This document shows positions 46,023 through 55,738 of a DNA stretch of 64,000 bases, piece by piece; position 1 is the stretch's first letter; each line of letters opens with the position of its first letter. Under the pieces are notes generated by a model, which saw only the letters and a list, made by a program, of their open reading frames with translations, was not told where the DNA came from and did no database searches. The stretch covers positions 124,001 through 188,000 of the forward strand of contig CAUSDX010000001.1 in the NCBI GenBank assembly GCA_963530615.1, given 5' to 3'. Made by a program: the position numbers and the translations under genes. Source of the DNA: JABCPE02 sp963530615 (GTDB lineage: Bacteria > Bacteroidota > Bacteroidia > Flavobacteriales > Weeksellaceae).

Positions 46023-47375
46023 TTATGTTATTTCTGTACTTATTTTCAAAAATCTTACAGCTAACAAAACCGCTGAAATAGTAAGCCCTACTCCGAAAGC
46101 AATCCACATCCCATAAGCTCCCATATTCATCGTTACGCAAAGGAAAAAACCCAAAGGAAGAGTAACCAACCAATATGCTACAAAAGTAATAATACTCGGC
46201 ACCCTCACATCTTGAAGCCCTCGAAGACAAGCCAAAGAAACCAACTGCATTCCATCTGACAATTGAAATAATGATGCTATAATCAATAATTGTGATGCTA
46301 AAGCAACTACAGCCATTTCGCCTTCTTTAGTGAAATATGTTGGCAATATATCTTTAAAAAGGGTAAAAGTAATACAACTTAACAGCATGAATAAGAATAC
46401 CATTTTCATATTATTCACCCCTACTTCTTTTACACCTATAAAATCTTTTTCGCCTCGCTTTTTTCCTATCATAATAGTAGAAGCTACCCCAAATCCTGCA
46501 CAAAGATTAAAAGTAAACGAAACCATACTCATACTCACCTGATGAGCTGCAATATCCGTTGTGCTAACCAAACCACAAATAAAAGATGCCAAAGCGAAGG
46601 CCGTCACTTCAAAAAATAATTGTAAAGCAGTAGGAAAACCTAATTTGACCAAAGTTCGGAACATTTCTTTTTTAAAAAAGGATAATTTAAAACTTAAATC
46701 ATTAATATATCTCCTCGTGATTGGATGATTTTTCATTACTAAATAGATAAAAATCAATGAAAAAACTCTGGCTATTAATGTCGCATAAGCAGCTCCTGCT
46801 ACCCCCATTGGTGCAATGCCAAATAATCCCTTCATAAAAACATAGTTCAACGCAACATTGATGATATTAGCAGCAACCGTTGCTATTGTAACTCCCAAAG
46901 TATAAGACAACCCCTCAGAAACCTCCCTAAAAGTCTGAAAACCCATTACAGGAACCACACTTAAAGAAATAATAGACAAATATAAAATAGCATCAGGAAT
47001 AATCTCATCTGGTTGCTTCGCATGATAAAGCAATGGAGATACCATAAATAATACCAGTGTCAAAACTCCCCCTATCAAAAGATTTACCACCATTCCATGG
47101 CGAAAAACACTATTGATTCTATCATGATTGTTCTGGCTTTGTGCCTCCGAAACCAACGGAGGAATCGCAAATGAAAACCCCACCGCAAAAATAAAAAATG
47201 AAAAAAAAACAGAATTTGCCAAAGCCGTAGATGCTAACGCATTAGCTCCAAGCATATTTCCTACCATCATGTTATCAAATAGATTCACAGAAACTTGTCC
47301 CAATTGAGTAAGCATTACAGGTAAAGCAAGTTTCAAACACTCTCTAGTGTATTTAAGATTAAGAGATAAAAACAT
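46023..47375 (-). CDS. MATE family efflux transporter
   Basis: 450 residues from ATG 47375; a TTG at 47393 would lie inside the upstream regulator gene and is not preferred. Twelve hydrophobic helices are evident, with the family signatures LPVMLTQLGQVSVNLFDNMMVGNMLGANALASTA near the N-terminus and GFPTALQLFFEVTAFALASFICG at the start of the second half. MATE pumps export cationic drugs or metabolites using Na+ or H+. It lies 4 nt downstream of the sigma-54-type regulator, so the two may be co-expressed. Confidence 0.93.
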   Translation of the reverse strand: MFLSLNLKYTRECLKLALPVMLTQLGQVSVNLFDNMMVGNMLGANALASTALANSVFFSFFIFAVGFSFAIPPLVSEAQSQNNHDRINSVFRHGMVVNLLIGGVLTLVLFMVSPLLYHAKQPDEIIPDAILYLSIISLSVVPVMGFQTFREVSEGLSYTLGVTIATVAANIINVALNYVFMKGLFGIAPMGVAGAAYATLIARVFSLIFIYLVMKNHPITRRYINDLSFKLSFFKKEMFRTLVKLGFPTALQLFFEVTAFALASFICGLVSTTDIAAHQVSMSMVSFTFNLCAGFGVASTIMIGKKRGEKDFIGVKEVGVNNMKMVFLFMLLSCITFTLFKDILPTYFTKEGEMAVVALASQLLIIASLFQLSDGMQLVSLACLRGLQDVRVPSIITFVAYWLVTLPLGFFLCVTMNMGAYGMWIAFGVGLTISAVLLAVRFLKISTEIT

Positions 47376-47379
47376 TCTA

Positions 47380-48564
47380 TTATTTTTTAACAAAATTGGC
47401 TACATCTTCAGCCGTTATAGGATTTCCTCCTAAAATTATCAATCGTTCTACTATATTTCTAAGCTCTCGGATATTTCCTGTCCAAGAAAAATTTTGCAAA
47501 GCTTTAATCGCATCTGAGTCAAAATCCTTTACATAACAGCCTTGCTCCTCCGAAATTTGTTTCACAAAATAATCTACCAAAAATGGTATATCTTCTTTTC
47601 TCTCATCTAAAGATGGCACACATATTTCTATCACCGATAAGCGGTGGTAAAGGTCTTCACGAAATTTTCCTGCTTCTATTTCTTTTTTAAGGTCTTTGTT
47701 CGTTGCAGCCAAAACTCGGACATCTACTTTTATTTCTTTATCACTTCCTACTGGAGAAATTCTACTTTCTTGTAAAGCACGAAGCACTTTGGCTTGTGCT
47801 ACCAAACTCATATCTCCTATCTCATCTAAAAAAATAGTACCCCCATTTGCTTGTTCAAACTTCCCTTGCTTATTCTTAATCGCTCCAGTAAACGAACCTT
47901 TAGTATGTCCAAAAAGTTCACTTTCTATCAATTCTGAAGGAATTGCAGCACAATTAACCTCTACAATTGGAGCTTTACTTCTTGCACTCAAAGAATGAAT
48001 AGCATGTGCCACCAATTCTTTTCCTGAACCATTAGGACCTGTTATTAGCACACGAGCATCAGTAACCGCCACTTTCTGAATAATATCTTGAATCTTTTTC
48101 AATGCAGGAGAATCTCCTATCATCTGATACTTCTTATTGATTTTTTTCTTCAGTTGCGTATTTTCTTTTACTAAAGTCTTATTTTGACTTTGTAGATTTT
48201 TTTTATCCAAAGCATTCTTAACGCTCGTTATCAATCGGTTAATATCAATTGGTTTAGAGATAAAATCATACGCACCTTTTTTTAGGCAACCTACTGCAAT
48301 ATCAATATCTGCATGCCCAGAAATCATAATAAAAACAGATTCTGGTCTCAATTGAAGGCTCTGATGAAGAAGCTCTGTTCCTAATAATTTTGGCATTTTT
48401 ATATCCGAAATTATTAAATCAAAATCATTTTTTTCAATTAACTTAAATGCATCAAAACCATTCTCCGTAACTATAATTTCAGAATTCTCTATTTCATCAC
48501 TAAGTATGCTTTCAAGAATATTTGAGATACTTTTCTCATCTTCTACTATTAGAATTTTCTGCAT
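47380..48564 (-). CDS. NtrC-like sigma-54 activator, response regulator without HTH
   Basis: 394 residues: receiver domain (1-120, phospho-acceptor D54 in LIISDIKMP), a short coiled linker (122-140), and a sigma-54 AAA+ domain with Walker A GPNGSGKELVA, the sigma-54 contact loop ELFGHTKGSFTGA (GSFTGA in place of GAFTGA), and Walker B GGTIFLDEIGDMS. It ends soon after WTGNIRELRNIVERL...ITAEDVANFVKK, so the usual Fis-type DNA-binding domain is missing. HTH-less forms are known in this phylum. It may act without sequence-specific DNA binding. No cognate kinase is adjacent. Confidence 0.92.
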   Translation of the reverse strand: MQKILIVEDEKSISNILESILSDEIENSEIIVTENGFDAFKLIEKNDFDLIISDIKMPKLLGTELLHQSLQLRPESVFIMISGHADIDIAVGCLKKGAYDFISKPIDINRLITSVKNALDKKNLQSQNKTLVKENTQLKKKINKKYQMIGDSPALKKIQDIIQKVAVTDARVLITGPNGSGKELVAHAIHSLSARSKAPIVEVNCAAIPSELIESELFGHTKGSFTGAIKNKQGKFEQANGGTIFLDEIGDMSLVAQAKVLRALQESRISPVGSDKEIKVDVRVLAATNKDLKKEIEAGKFREDLYHRLSVIEICVPSLDERKEDIPFLVDYFVKQISEEQGCYVKDFDSDAIKALQNFSWTGNIRELRNIVERLIILGGNPITAEDVANFVKK

Positions 48565-48636
48565 AATGGCACAAAGATAATAAAAATATTTAACGCTTAT
48601 AATTTATAGAATATTGCCTAAAGTAGATTAAAAATC

Positions 48637-48644
48637 TATCTTTG
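48637..48644 (+). promoter_or_regulatory. -7 box of the SRPBCC-protein gene
   Basis: TATCTTTG ends 15 nt before GTG 48660. It overlaps the alternative TTG start at 48642, which is therefore rejected. Confidence 0.55.
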
Positions 48645-48659
48645 CTTAAAAATATTATC

Positions 48660-49694
48660 GTGCGTTGGATTAAATATATATTTTTATTTTTCGTTTTATT
48701 AGGAGGGATTGGATTAAACTTACTCAATACCCATGATGAAAAGAAAAACTTCATTGTAAAAAAAGAGATTTTCTATAATGTAAATAAAGTTTTTTCTCAA
48801 TTTACTAATTTCCAAAATTTTACAAGGTGGAATCACCAATTTTCCTCTGGGCAAAAATATTCCTTCTCCTACTTTTCACCTTACGAAGGAAAAGGTAGTT
48901 CAATGAAATATATCAACACTCACAATCCTACAGATTTTGGAGAAATATTTATCCGAAATAGCAAACCAAATAAAACAATAAAATATGAAATCTACGAAAA
49001 CGGAATCTCTACCCCTTATAAGATAGAAATAAAATTCATCCCCAAAGGAGAGAAAACACAATTAATTTGGCTCATAGAAACTCCTAAAATCCCTTTATTC
49101 AAAAGATTTTTGGATTTAATCAGTCAAGAAAAAATTGATACCCAAATAGAACAAAGCATGAAAAACCTAAATAGAATTCTTTCCAAAAAAGTAGAGCGGG
49201 AAATCATGTTTGGACAAATAAAATATGATAGCATAATGATAGAGGAGCAAGAGGAAAAATTGCTAATAGGCATTAATACTAACAATCAGAAAGGAAATTT
49301 ATTTAAAAACATTAACATCAACCATAACAAACTAATATCCCTAGTAACCAAAGATTTAGCAAAAAGAGAGGATGAATTTGGTCTACCCATTCTCATCACG
49401 GAAGCTAATAACTTGAAAGATAAAGAAATTTCTTATTTCTATGGCATACCTTTATCTCAACAAGAAAAAATATCAGATAACAATTTTATTTTCAAAAAAG
49501 TAGAAAAAACCAAAGTCTATAGTGTTTATTACAGAGGTAAATATGAACAGAGAGTATATGCTATAAATCAACTCTTGAATCAAATCAAAAAAGACAGTTT
49601 AAAAAATGGAATGCTAGAAGAGATATTTTTAGAGGCTCCTTCTGAAAACAAAGATGTGGTCCTAAAAATATCTTTCCCTGTAACAAAAAAATAA
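48660..49694 (+). CDS. Membrane-anchored SRPBCC plus GyrI-like domain protein
   Basis: 344 residues from GTG 48660, leaving one N-terminal membrane helix (WIKYIFLFFVLLGGIGLNLL). An SRPBCC/START-like domain (about 30-175) follows, with FYNVNKVFSQFTNFQNFTRWNHQF and YEIKFIPKGEKTQLIWLIET. The C-terminal half (about 185-344) resembles a GyrI/SOUL-like effector-binding fold (EEKLLIGINTNNQKGNLF, KVEKTKVYSVYYRGKYEQRVYAINQLLNQI, EIFLEAPSENKDVVLKISFP). A putative small-ligand binder at the inner membrane; function unknown. The TTG at 48642 overlaps the promoter and is not used. Confidence 0.78.
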   Translation: MRWIKYIFLFFVLLGGIGLNLLNTHDEKKNFIVKKEIFYNVNKVFSQFTNFQNFTRWNHQFSSGQKYSFSYFSPYEGKGSSMKYINTHNPTDFGEIFIRNSKPNKTIKYEIYENGISTPYKIEIKFIPKGEKTQLIWLIETPKIPLFKRFLDLISQEKIDTQIEQSMKNLNRILSKKVEREIMFGQIKYDSIMIEEQEEKLLIGINTNNQKGNLFKNININHNKLISLVTKDLAKREDEFGLPILITEANNLKDKEISYFYGIPLSQQEKISDNNFIFKKVEKTKVYSVYYRGKYEQRVYAINQLLNQIKKDSLKNGMLEEIFLEAPSENKDVVLKISFPVTKK

Positions 49695-49708
49695 AAATTC
49701 AACAATAA

Positions 49709-49745
49709 AAAAGCACACTATATTTCAGTGTGCTTTTCTTGTTTT
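49709..49745. terminator. Bidirectional terminator, SRPBCC protein / glucosaminidase
   Basis: Arms AAAAGCACACT (49709-49719) and AGTGTGCTTTT (49727-49737), 7-nt loop, T-rich. Confidence 0.85.
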
Positions 49746-50782
49746 TATACCCTTCTTGGCTTTTTTGTTTTTAAGTAAATAACCTGCCCTTCTCTTGGTT
49801 CTCTTCCTTCCTCCATTCTGTTTTTAGTGTATAGTTTACGGAGTTTTATCCCAAATTTCTGTGAAATTTCATACATTTTATCCCCTTTTTGAGCGGTGTA
49901 AAAATCTTGATTCCCTTCCGAGTTTTTGTATTCTAAAAATATAATTTGATTTTTCTTTAATTTTTTAGATCTCAACTCGTTATAAGTCATCAATCTACTT
50001 TCGTTAATTTTATATTTTTCAGATAATAATGTTAAATCTAAATCTCCTCCTAAAACTACATATTTTAAGCCTCCGTTAGGATGGGTTTGAATTGTAAGAG
50101 CATCTAAAATTTCTTGTTTTGTCAATATCTTTACATGCTCTTCTTTTTTCGGCTCTACTACTGCTACTATTGTTTTTTCTTCTACTACCGAAGGCACTTT
50201 GGCTTTTACCAAAAATTCATCAGAAGTAGTACGATACCCTGGATAAAGTTCCCTTAATTTATCTTCTACTTCATGCGGTTTTAGGTGGTCAAATTCATGC
50301 AATCTATATCTCTCTATTCTATCTATCAATATATAAGCGTATCTAGGGTTTGTTGCATACCCTGCTTTTTTTAAGCCATGAGCCCAAGCTTTATAATCTT
50401 TGATATCTAACTTAAAAAGACCCACATAATATTTTCTATTTGCTAAAAACAATGAATGATCACGATAAGACTCCCACGGATTATCATACACACGGAAGCA
50501 CTCATTAGGAGCATCATCAGTGTGTTTCATCGTTTTCCCTGTCCATTCCTCTTTACATTTAATTCCAAAATGATTTTTACCCTCTCTCGCCAGACGACTC
50601 TGCCCTCCTCCTGTCTCTAAAATACCTTGAGCCAACTTGATACTTGCTGGGATTTTATACTTTTCCATTTCTTCCACGGCATATTTCGCGAAATTCTGAA
50701 TATATTGATCATCCGTTTTCCATTCTTGAGCAAAAGACCATGGCATAACTCCCATGAACAAAGCCATTACTATTTTTTTCAT
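49745..50782 (-). CDS. Secreted glucosaminidase with LysM domains
   Basis: 345 residues: signal peptide (1-18, WSFAQ), GH73/FlgJ-type glucosaminidase domain (about 22-165) with PASIKLAQGILETGGGQSRLA carrying the catalytic glutamate, then NHFGIKCK and YATNPRYAYILIDRIERYRL. A linker (165-220) leads to two LysM-like repeats, the last clear (FYTAQKGDKMYEISQKFGIKLRKLYTKNRMEEGREPREGQVIYLK). It hydrolyses peptidoglycan glycan strands in the periplasm. Typical Bacteroidota architecture. Monocistronic. Confidence 0.92.
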   Translation of the reverse strand: MKKIVMALFMGVMPWSFAQEWKTDDQYIQNFAKYAVEEMEKYKIPASIKLAQGILETGGGQSRLAREGKNHFGIKCKEEWTGKTMKHTDDAPNECFRVYDNPWESYRDHSLFLANRKYYVGLFKLDIKDYKAWAHGLKKAGYATNPRYAYILIDRIERYRLHEFDHLKPHEVEDKLRELYPGYRTTSDEFLVKAKVPSVVEEKTIVAVVEPKKEEHVKILTKQEILDALTIQTHPNGGLKYVVLGGDLDLTLLSEKYKINESRLMTYNELRSKKLKKNQIIFLEYKNSEGNQDFYTAQKGDKMYEISQKFGIKLRKLYTKNRMEEGREPREGQVIYLKTKKPRRV

Positions 50783-50827
50783 TTTTATTTAATCTAAATA
50801 TTTACAAAAACTTATTGAAATTTACTT

Positions 50828-51748
50828 TTAGTTAAATCCGAATTTTATCAGTTCTTTTTTTTGCTTTTTCAAAAACTCATTAGCTCCTAAAATCCCTTGC
50901 ACTCCCCCCGTATGAAATGCCAAAATTTTAGCATTTTCAGGGAAATAATTTTCTTCTATGAGTTGGAATAACATTCTCATCATTTTTCCTGTATATATTG
51001 GATCTAACGGGATTTCATATTTATCATAAAAATCATTGATAAAAGTTATTGTTTCCCCTGTAATTTTACCATATCTTCCTTCATGAGCATCAAAAAGAAT
51101 ATGGTTATTCTTTCCACTTAATTGAAAAATTCTCTCATCTACAGAAGTATCATTTACCACCTTAAATCCTAAAACTTTTTGATGATTTTCTGCATACTTC
51201 ATCAAACCTGAGAGCGTTCCTCCTGTTCCCACCGCACTGCATAAATAATCAAATCCTTGAGTCCTCTCATCTAACATATATTGAATACCTTTTACCGCCC
51301 ACTCATTCGTTCCTCCTTCTGGCACTATTAGAGCTTCAGGATATTGTTTTTGAAGGCTTTCGCTTATTTTTTCCTTATCCCGATATGCCTCTCTACTCAC
51401 AAATAAAAACTCCATACCTCTACGAGAAGCATCCATCAATGTAGGATTATCTTTCCAATTTCCTTCTAATTCCTCTCCTCTAATAACTCCTAAAGTTTTT
51501 ACACCAAACTTCTCACCTACGGCTGCAGTTGCAGCAATATGATTAGAAAAAGCTCCCCCAAAAGTGATTATCAATCTATTCTCTATTTGCGGTTTGGGTT
51601 TGGCAAGGTAATTTTTAACATTATAAAACATCTTCCAATACTTATTCCCCGAAATCTCTCGATGCACCAAATCCTCCCTCTTTATAAATAATTTTACTCC
51701 TTGGATAGGAATTTCTACCATGGGAATTTTCACTATACTCTCTTCCAT
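50828..51748 (-). CDS. ACC deaminase/D-cysteine desulfhydrase family PLP enzyme
   Basis: 306 residues of the tryptophan-synthase-beta-like fold-type II. The PLP lysine is in REISGNKYWKMFYN, the phosphate/carboxyl region is FGGAFSNHIAATAAVGEKFG, and the glycine-rich loop is CSAVGTGGTLSGLMKYA. The C-terminal AFHTGGVQGILGA is typical of this group. It is likely a D-cysteine desulfhydrase or related D-amino acid lyase; true ACC deaminase activity is less common. Monocistronic and divergent from lon. Confidence 0.88.
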   Translation of the reverse strand: MEESIVKIPMVEIPIQGVKLFIKREDLVHREISGNKYWKMFYNVKNYLAKPKPQIENRLIITFGGAFSNHIAATAAVGEKFGVKTLGVIRGEELEGNWKDNPTLMDASRRGMEFLFVSREAYRDKEKISESLQKQYPEALIVPEGGTNEWAVKGIQYMLDERTQGFDYLCSAVGTGGTLSGLMKYAENHQKVLGFKVVNDTSVDERIFQLSGKNNHILFDAHEGRYGKITGETITFINDFYDKYEIPLDPIYTGKMMRMLFQLIEENYFPENAKILAFHTGGVQGILGANEFLKKQKKELIKFGFN

Positions 51749-51888
51749 TATACAAAAATAAGAATTTAATTAACAATTAAATGTCTTTTTGGCGTAAAAA
51801 ATCTATTGGCATAAGAATTGTCGTATACTAAAACAAGTTTTCTTTTTCAAGAGTATTAAGTATTCTTGGAAAATTTATTATTATCAAT

Positions 51889-51905
51889 AATGACAAAATG
51901 TCATT
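51889..51905. promoter_or_regulatory. Inverted repeat in the lon upstream region
   Basis: AATGACA-AAA-TGTCATT, perfect 7-bp arms around a 3-nt centre, 25 nt before the lon ATG. A second imperfect pair CAAGAGTA / TATTCTTG lies at about 51848-51868. No T-run, so a regulator site rather than a terminator is possible. Confidence 0.4.
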
Positions 51906-51930
51906 TTATTTATACGATTTTTAAGAAATT

Positions 51931-54327
51931 ATGATAGAATTTAAAGAAATACCTCTTGATAATTTGATAGATGATGGTTTTAGCATTGTAACGGAAGAAA
52001 TCTCCGATAATCTCAATGAACAACCAAAAGAACAAGAAACATACCCTATTCTTCCCGTAAAGAATACCGTAGTATTTCCTAAAGTAATTCTTCCCATCAC
52101 AGCTGGAAGAAATAAATCTATAAAACTACTTCAAGAGGCTTATCAAAACAAAGAATATATTGGTATTGTAAGCCAAAAAAATCCAAATATTGAGAGTTTA
52201 AATGTTAAGGATTTAAACCTTATCGGTACCATTTCCAAAATTATTAAAATAATAGAACTTCCTAATGGAAACATAACGGCAATTACTCGTGGTATTCATC
52301 GTTTTAAGATTAAAAATTACACTACTGTAGAGCCTTATTTCCGTGCAGAGATTAACAAATTAAGAGATTCTTCACCCAAAAACAAAGAAGTGTTTCAGGC
52401 TTTGATAGATAACATCAAGGATTTAACAATTAAAATCATTGAACTTAATCCAAGCATTCCTAATGCAGCAAATTTTGCCTTAAAAAATATCAATAAAGAA
52501 GAAGATTTACTTAATTTTATCTGTGTAAACGCCAATTTTTCTACCCACAATAAACAAAAACTTTTGGAAGAAAAAAGTCTATTTACTCGTGCTGAAAAAT
52601 GCTACGAATTATTGGTAGAAGAATTCAATAAACTGGAATTAAGAAATAATATTCATAAAAAAACAAGTAAAGAATTAGATAAACAGCAACGAGAGTTTTT
52701 CTTAAATCAACAAATTAGAACAATACAAGAGGAGTTAGGGGGTGGCAGTGAAAATGATGCCGAAGAACTAAAATTAAAAGCATCAAAAATAAAATGGAAC
52801 GAAGAAGTTGAAAAACATTTTCAAAAAGAAATTCTTCGTCTTCAAAGACACAATCCCAACTCACCAGACTATAATGTACAAAGAAATTATTTAGATTTCT
52901 TTACAGAACTCCCTTGGGAAAAATATTCCAAAGATATTTTTGATATCCCAAAAGCCGAAAAAATTCTAAACAAAGACCATTTTGGTATGGAGGGTATCAA
53001 AAAAAGAGTTTTGGAATACATGGCTGTGTTAAAATTAAAAAACAACATGAAATCTCCCATACTATGTTTAGCAGGGCCTCCTGGAGTGGGAAAAACCTCA
53101 TTAGGAAAGTCCATCGCTGATGCTTTGGGGAGAAAATATGTTCGGCTATCTCTCGGAGGACTACATGATGAAAGTGAAATCCGTGGGCATAGAAAAACCT
53201 ATATCGGTGCAATGGCAGGACGAATCTTGCAATCTATCAAAAAGGCAGGGACCTCTAATCCCGTAATCATTTTAGATGAAATAGATAAACTTGATACAGG
53301 AACTCATGGCGACCCTTCTTCTGCTTTGTTAGAAGTCCTTGACCCAGAACAAAATAATAGTTTCTATGACAACTATTTAGAAATAGGATATGACTTATCT
53401 AAGGTCATGTTTATCGCTACAGCAAATAGTCTTGCCCCTATCCAGAGAGCTTTATTAGATAGAATGGAAATCATCAATCTATCTGGATATACATTGGAAG
53501 AAAAAGTTGAAATTGCAAAGAAACATTTAGTTAAAAAACAAATAGAAAATCACGGATTAAAATCCGACCAAATAAAACTTGGCAATAAAGAATTACAACA
53601 CATTGTAGAAGCACATACTCGTGAAAGTGGAGTGAGAAGATTAGAGAAAAACATTGCTGCAATCACAAGATGGGTGGCATTACAAATTGCCATGGAAAAA
53701 GAATATAATCCTAAAATATCCATTGAACAAATTGATGAAATTTTAGGAGTTCCGATGTCCCAATCAAATTCTTCGGAGATAGCTGATATCCCTGGGGTTG
53801 TAACTGGTCTAGCTTGGACAAGCGTGGGTGGAGATATTCTCTTCATTGAAAGTATTCTATCAGAAGGTAAAGGCTCCCTAACCATGACTGGCAACCTTGG
53901 AAATGTAATGAAAGAAAGCGCTACACTCTCTTTGGAATACATTAAAGCAAAGCATGATGAATTAGGCATCTCTCTTGAAGATATTACCAAGAAAAACATT
54001 CATATCCATGTACCAGAAGGAGCAACTCCTAAAGATGGTCCCTCTGCTGGAATTGCTATGCTCACTTCTATGGTGTCGAGCTTTACCAAAAAAAAAGTAA
54101 AACCTAACCTTGCAATGACAGGAGAAATTACCCTACGAGGAAAGGTATTACCCGTCGGAGGTATCAAAGAGAAGCTCTTAGCAGCAATAAGATCTGGGGT
54201 AAAAGAAGTTATCCTTTGTAAGGATAATAAAAAAGATGTAGAAGATATCAAAGGTGATTATTTCAAAAATCTAAAAATTCATTATGTTTCTACGATGAAT
54301 GAAGTAATCCAATTAGCATTAAAATGA
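51931..54327 (+). CDS. lon: ATP-dependent protease Lon
   Basis: 798-residue LonA. N-terminal substrate domain ([23 protein letters not shown]), coiled region, AAA+ module with Walker [16 protein letters not shown], Walker [11 protein letters not shown] and the [17 protein letters not shown] sensor region, then the S16 protease domain. This has the catalytic serine in [12 protein letters not shown] and lysine in [20 protein letters not shown]. Full length; degrades damaged and regulatory proteins. It is followed after 15 nt by aroQ. Confidence 0.97.
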   Translation: MIEFKEIPLDNLIDDGFSIVTEEISDNLNEQPKEQETYPILPVKNTVVFPKVILPITAGRNKSIKLLQEAYQNKEYIGIVSQKNPNIESLNVKDLNLIGTISKIIKIIELPNGNITAITRGIHRFKIKNYTTVEPYFRAEINKLRDSSPKNKEVFQALIDNIKDLTIKIIELNPSIPNAANFALKNINKEEDLLNFICVNANFSTHNKQKLLEEKSLFTRAEKCYELLVEEFNKLELRNNIHKKTSKELDKQQREFFLNQQIRTIQEELGGGSENDAEELKLKASKIKWNEEVEKHFQKEILRLQRHNPNSPDYNVQRNYLDFFTELPWEKYSKDIFDIPKAEKILNKDHFGMEGIKKRVLEYMAVLKLKNNMKSPILCLAGPPGVGKTSLGKSIADALGRKYVRLSLGGLHDESEIRGHRKTYIGAMAGRILQSIKKAGTSNPVIILDEIDKLDTGTHGDPSSALLEVLDPEQNNSFYDNYLEIGYDLSKVMFIATANSLAPIQRALLDRMEIINLSGYTLEEKVEIAKKHLVKKQIENHGLKSDQIKLGNKELQHIVEAHTRESGVRRLEKNIAAITRWVALQIAMEKEYNPKISIEQIDEILGVPMSQSNSSEIADIPGVVTGLAWTSVGGDILFIESILSEGKGSLTMTGNLGNVMKESATLSLEYIKAKHDELGISLEDITKKNIHIHVPEGATPKDGPSAGIAMLTSMVSSFTKKKVKPNLAMTGEITLRGKVLPVGGIKEKLLAAIRSGVKEVILCKDNKKDVEDIKGDYFKNLKIHYVSTMNEVIQLALK

Positions 54328-54342
54328 AATATTTAACTTATA

Positions 54343-54750
54343 ATGAAAATACTCATCATTAACGGTCCTAATCTCAATATTTTAGGAAATCGCGAACCCG
54401 AAATCTATGGGAAAACTTCCATGGAAGATTTCTTAAATATCTTAGAAGAGGAATTCCCTAACGATGAAATCTCTTTCTATCAATCTAATATAGAAGGCGA
54501 AATTATTAATAGACTACAAAAAAATGATTTTGATGCTGTTATAATTAATCCTGCTGCTTATACTCATTACTCATACGCTATTGCCGATTGCCTTAAAAAT
54601 ATTCAAAAACCTAAAATAGAAGTGCATATTAGCAACATTTATAAGCGAGAAGAATTTCGCCAAAAATCCGTAACAGCCCCTTATACAGATGCTGTACTCT
54701 CTGGATTTGGACTAAACGGATATCGATTAGCCATTTTAAGTTTGAAATAA
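54343..54750 (+). CDS. aroQ: Type II 3-dehydroquinate dehydratase
   Basis: 135 residues, third step of the shikimate pathway. Visible: IINGPNLNILGNREPEIYG (with the catalytic tyrosine), FDAVIINPAAYTHYSYAI, and HISNIYKREEFRQKSV. The residue count is slightly below the usual 140-150 but all motifs are present. It is probably co-transcribed with lon, an unusual pairing with no obvious functional link, and ends at a strong terminator. Confidence 0.95.
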   Translation: MKILIINGPNLNILGNREPEIYGKTSMEDFLNILEEEFPNDEISFYQSNIEGEIINRLQKNDFDAVIINPAAYTHYSYAIADCLKNIQKPKIEVHISNIYKREEFRQKSVTAPYTDAVLSGFGLNGYRLAILSLK

Positions 54751-54758
54751 ACATCATA

Positions 54759-54796
54759 AAAAAGGTTTCATTACTAAAAAATAATGAAACCTTTTT
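54759..54796. terminator. Bidirectional terminator, aroQ / ctlX
   Basis: Arms of 15 nt (54759-54773, AAAAAGGTTTCATTA-type; 54782-54796) with an 8-nt loop and T-run; between convergent genes. Confidence 0.88.
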
Positions 54797-54801
54797 ATCA
54801 T

Positions 54802-55725
54802 TTAAATTCTTGGTAAAAATATCTCCGCCAGCATACATCTTGCACTTCCTCCTCCATTGGTTTCTATAACATTCAAATCTGAATAAATAATTTCATTATA
54901 TTTTTCTATTCTTTGAATTTGCTCTTCTGATAGAGAGCGATAAGCCGTTTCGCTCATTACCAAAAATTTTTCACCTTTTGAATTACTTACTTGAAGCATA
55001 TTTCCTGCAAAATTCTGCATTTGATTTTCGGTAATTTCTATAATTTCTTTCCCTGAATTTTGGATTTGCTCCACTACATTTTGCCGTTCAAAAGTATCAT
55101 CTATTGAGTCCAAACATATAATAACAAATTTATCTCCCACGCTCATCATCACATTTGTGTGATAAATCGACAATCTTTGATTATTCACCGTTTGGAAAGC
55201 ATGAAAAACAACTGGCGTAAAATCCATTTTTTGACAGAAATCTCTAAACAAATCTTCATCTAATCTCAATGAAACGGAACCGTAAGCTAATCTATTTTTG
55301 TGGTCAAAAATCATACTGCCCGTCCCTTCTAAAAACCGATTTTCTTTTTCTCCAAAAGTAAAATCCACCACTTCCGAAATCTCAAAACCTTGATTTTTAA
55401 GCTCTTCTAAAACATCCATTCGGCGTTCATCTCTTCTATTATGAGCGAACATAGGATAAAGCACCACTTTACCATCTCTACCAAAACTCACCCAATTATT
55501 AGGAAAAATAGAATCAGGCGTATGAGGCTCCAGAGTATCCTTTATTACTACCACATTTACCCCTCTTTGTCGAAGTTTTTCCACCAACCCATTAAACTCT
55601 TCCAAAGCTCTAATTTGAGTTCTTTCATTTTCTGAATTTACTTGAAAATAATTATTTTCGGCTGTTTGCTCATTATATCCAAAAGCCACAGGCTCTATCA
55701 TTAACACTGAATCTGTTGTCTGCAT
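54802..55725 (-). CDS. ctlX: Citrulline utilization hydrolase CtlX family
   Basis: 307-residue amidinotransferase/guanidino-hydrolase fold (pentein). Signatures: VLMIEPVAFGYNEQTAENNYFQ at the N-terminus, DSIFPNNWVSFGRDGKVVLYPM, FLEGTGSMIFDHKNRLAYG (acid residue), IYHTNVMMSVG (His), and the C-terminal TNGGGSARCMLAEIF holding the catalytic cysteine. CtlX members act on citrulline or related compounds. It lies 13 nt downstream of a second pentein gene and probably forms an operon with it. Confidence 0.88.
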   Translation of the reverse strand: MQTTDSVLMIEPVAFGYNEQTAENNYFQVNSENERTQIRALEEFNGLVEKLRQRGVNVVVIKDTLEPHTPDSIFPNNWVSFGRDGKVVLYPMFAHNRRDERRMDVLEELKNQGFEISEVVDFTFGEKENRFLEGTGSMIFDHKNRLAYGSVSLRLDEDLFRDFCQKMDFTPVVFHAFQTVNNQRLSIYHTNVMMSVGDKFVIICLDSIDDTFERQNVVEQIQNSGKEIIEITENQMQNFAGNMLQVSNSKGEKFLVMSETAYRSLSEEQIQRIEKYNEIIYSDLNVIETNGGGSARCMLAEIFLPRI

Positions 55726-55738
55726 TTTTATTATTTTT

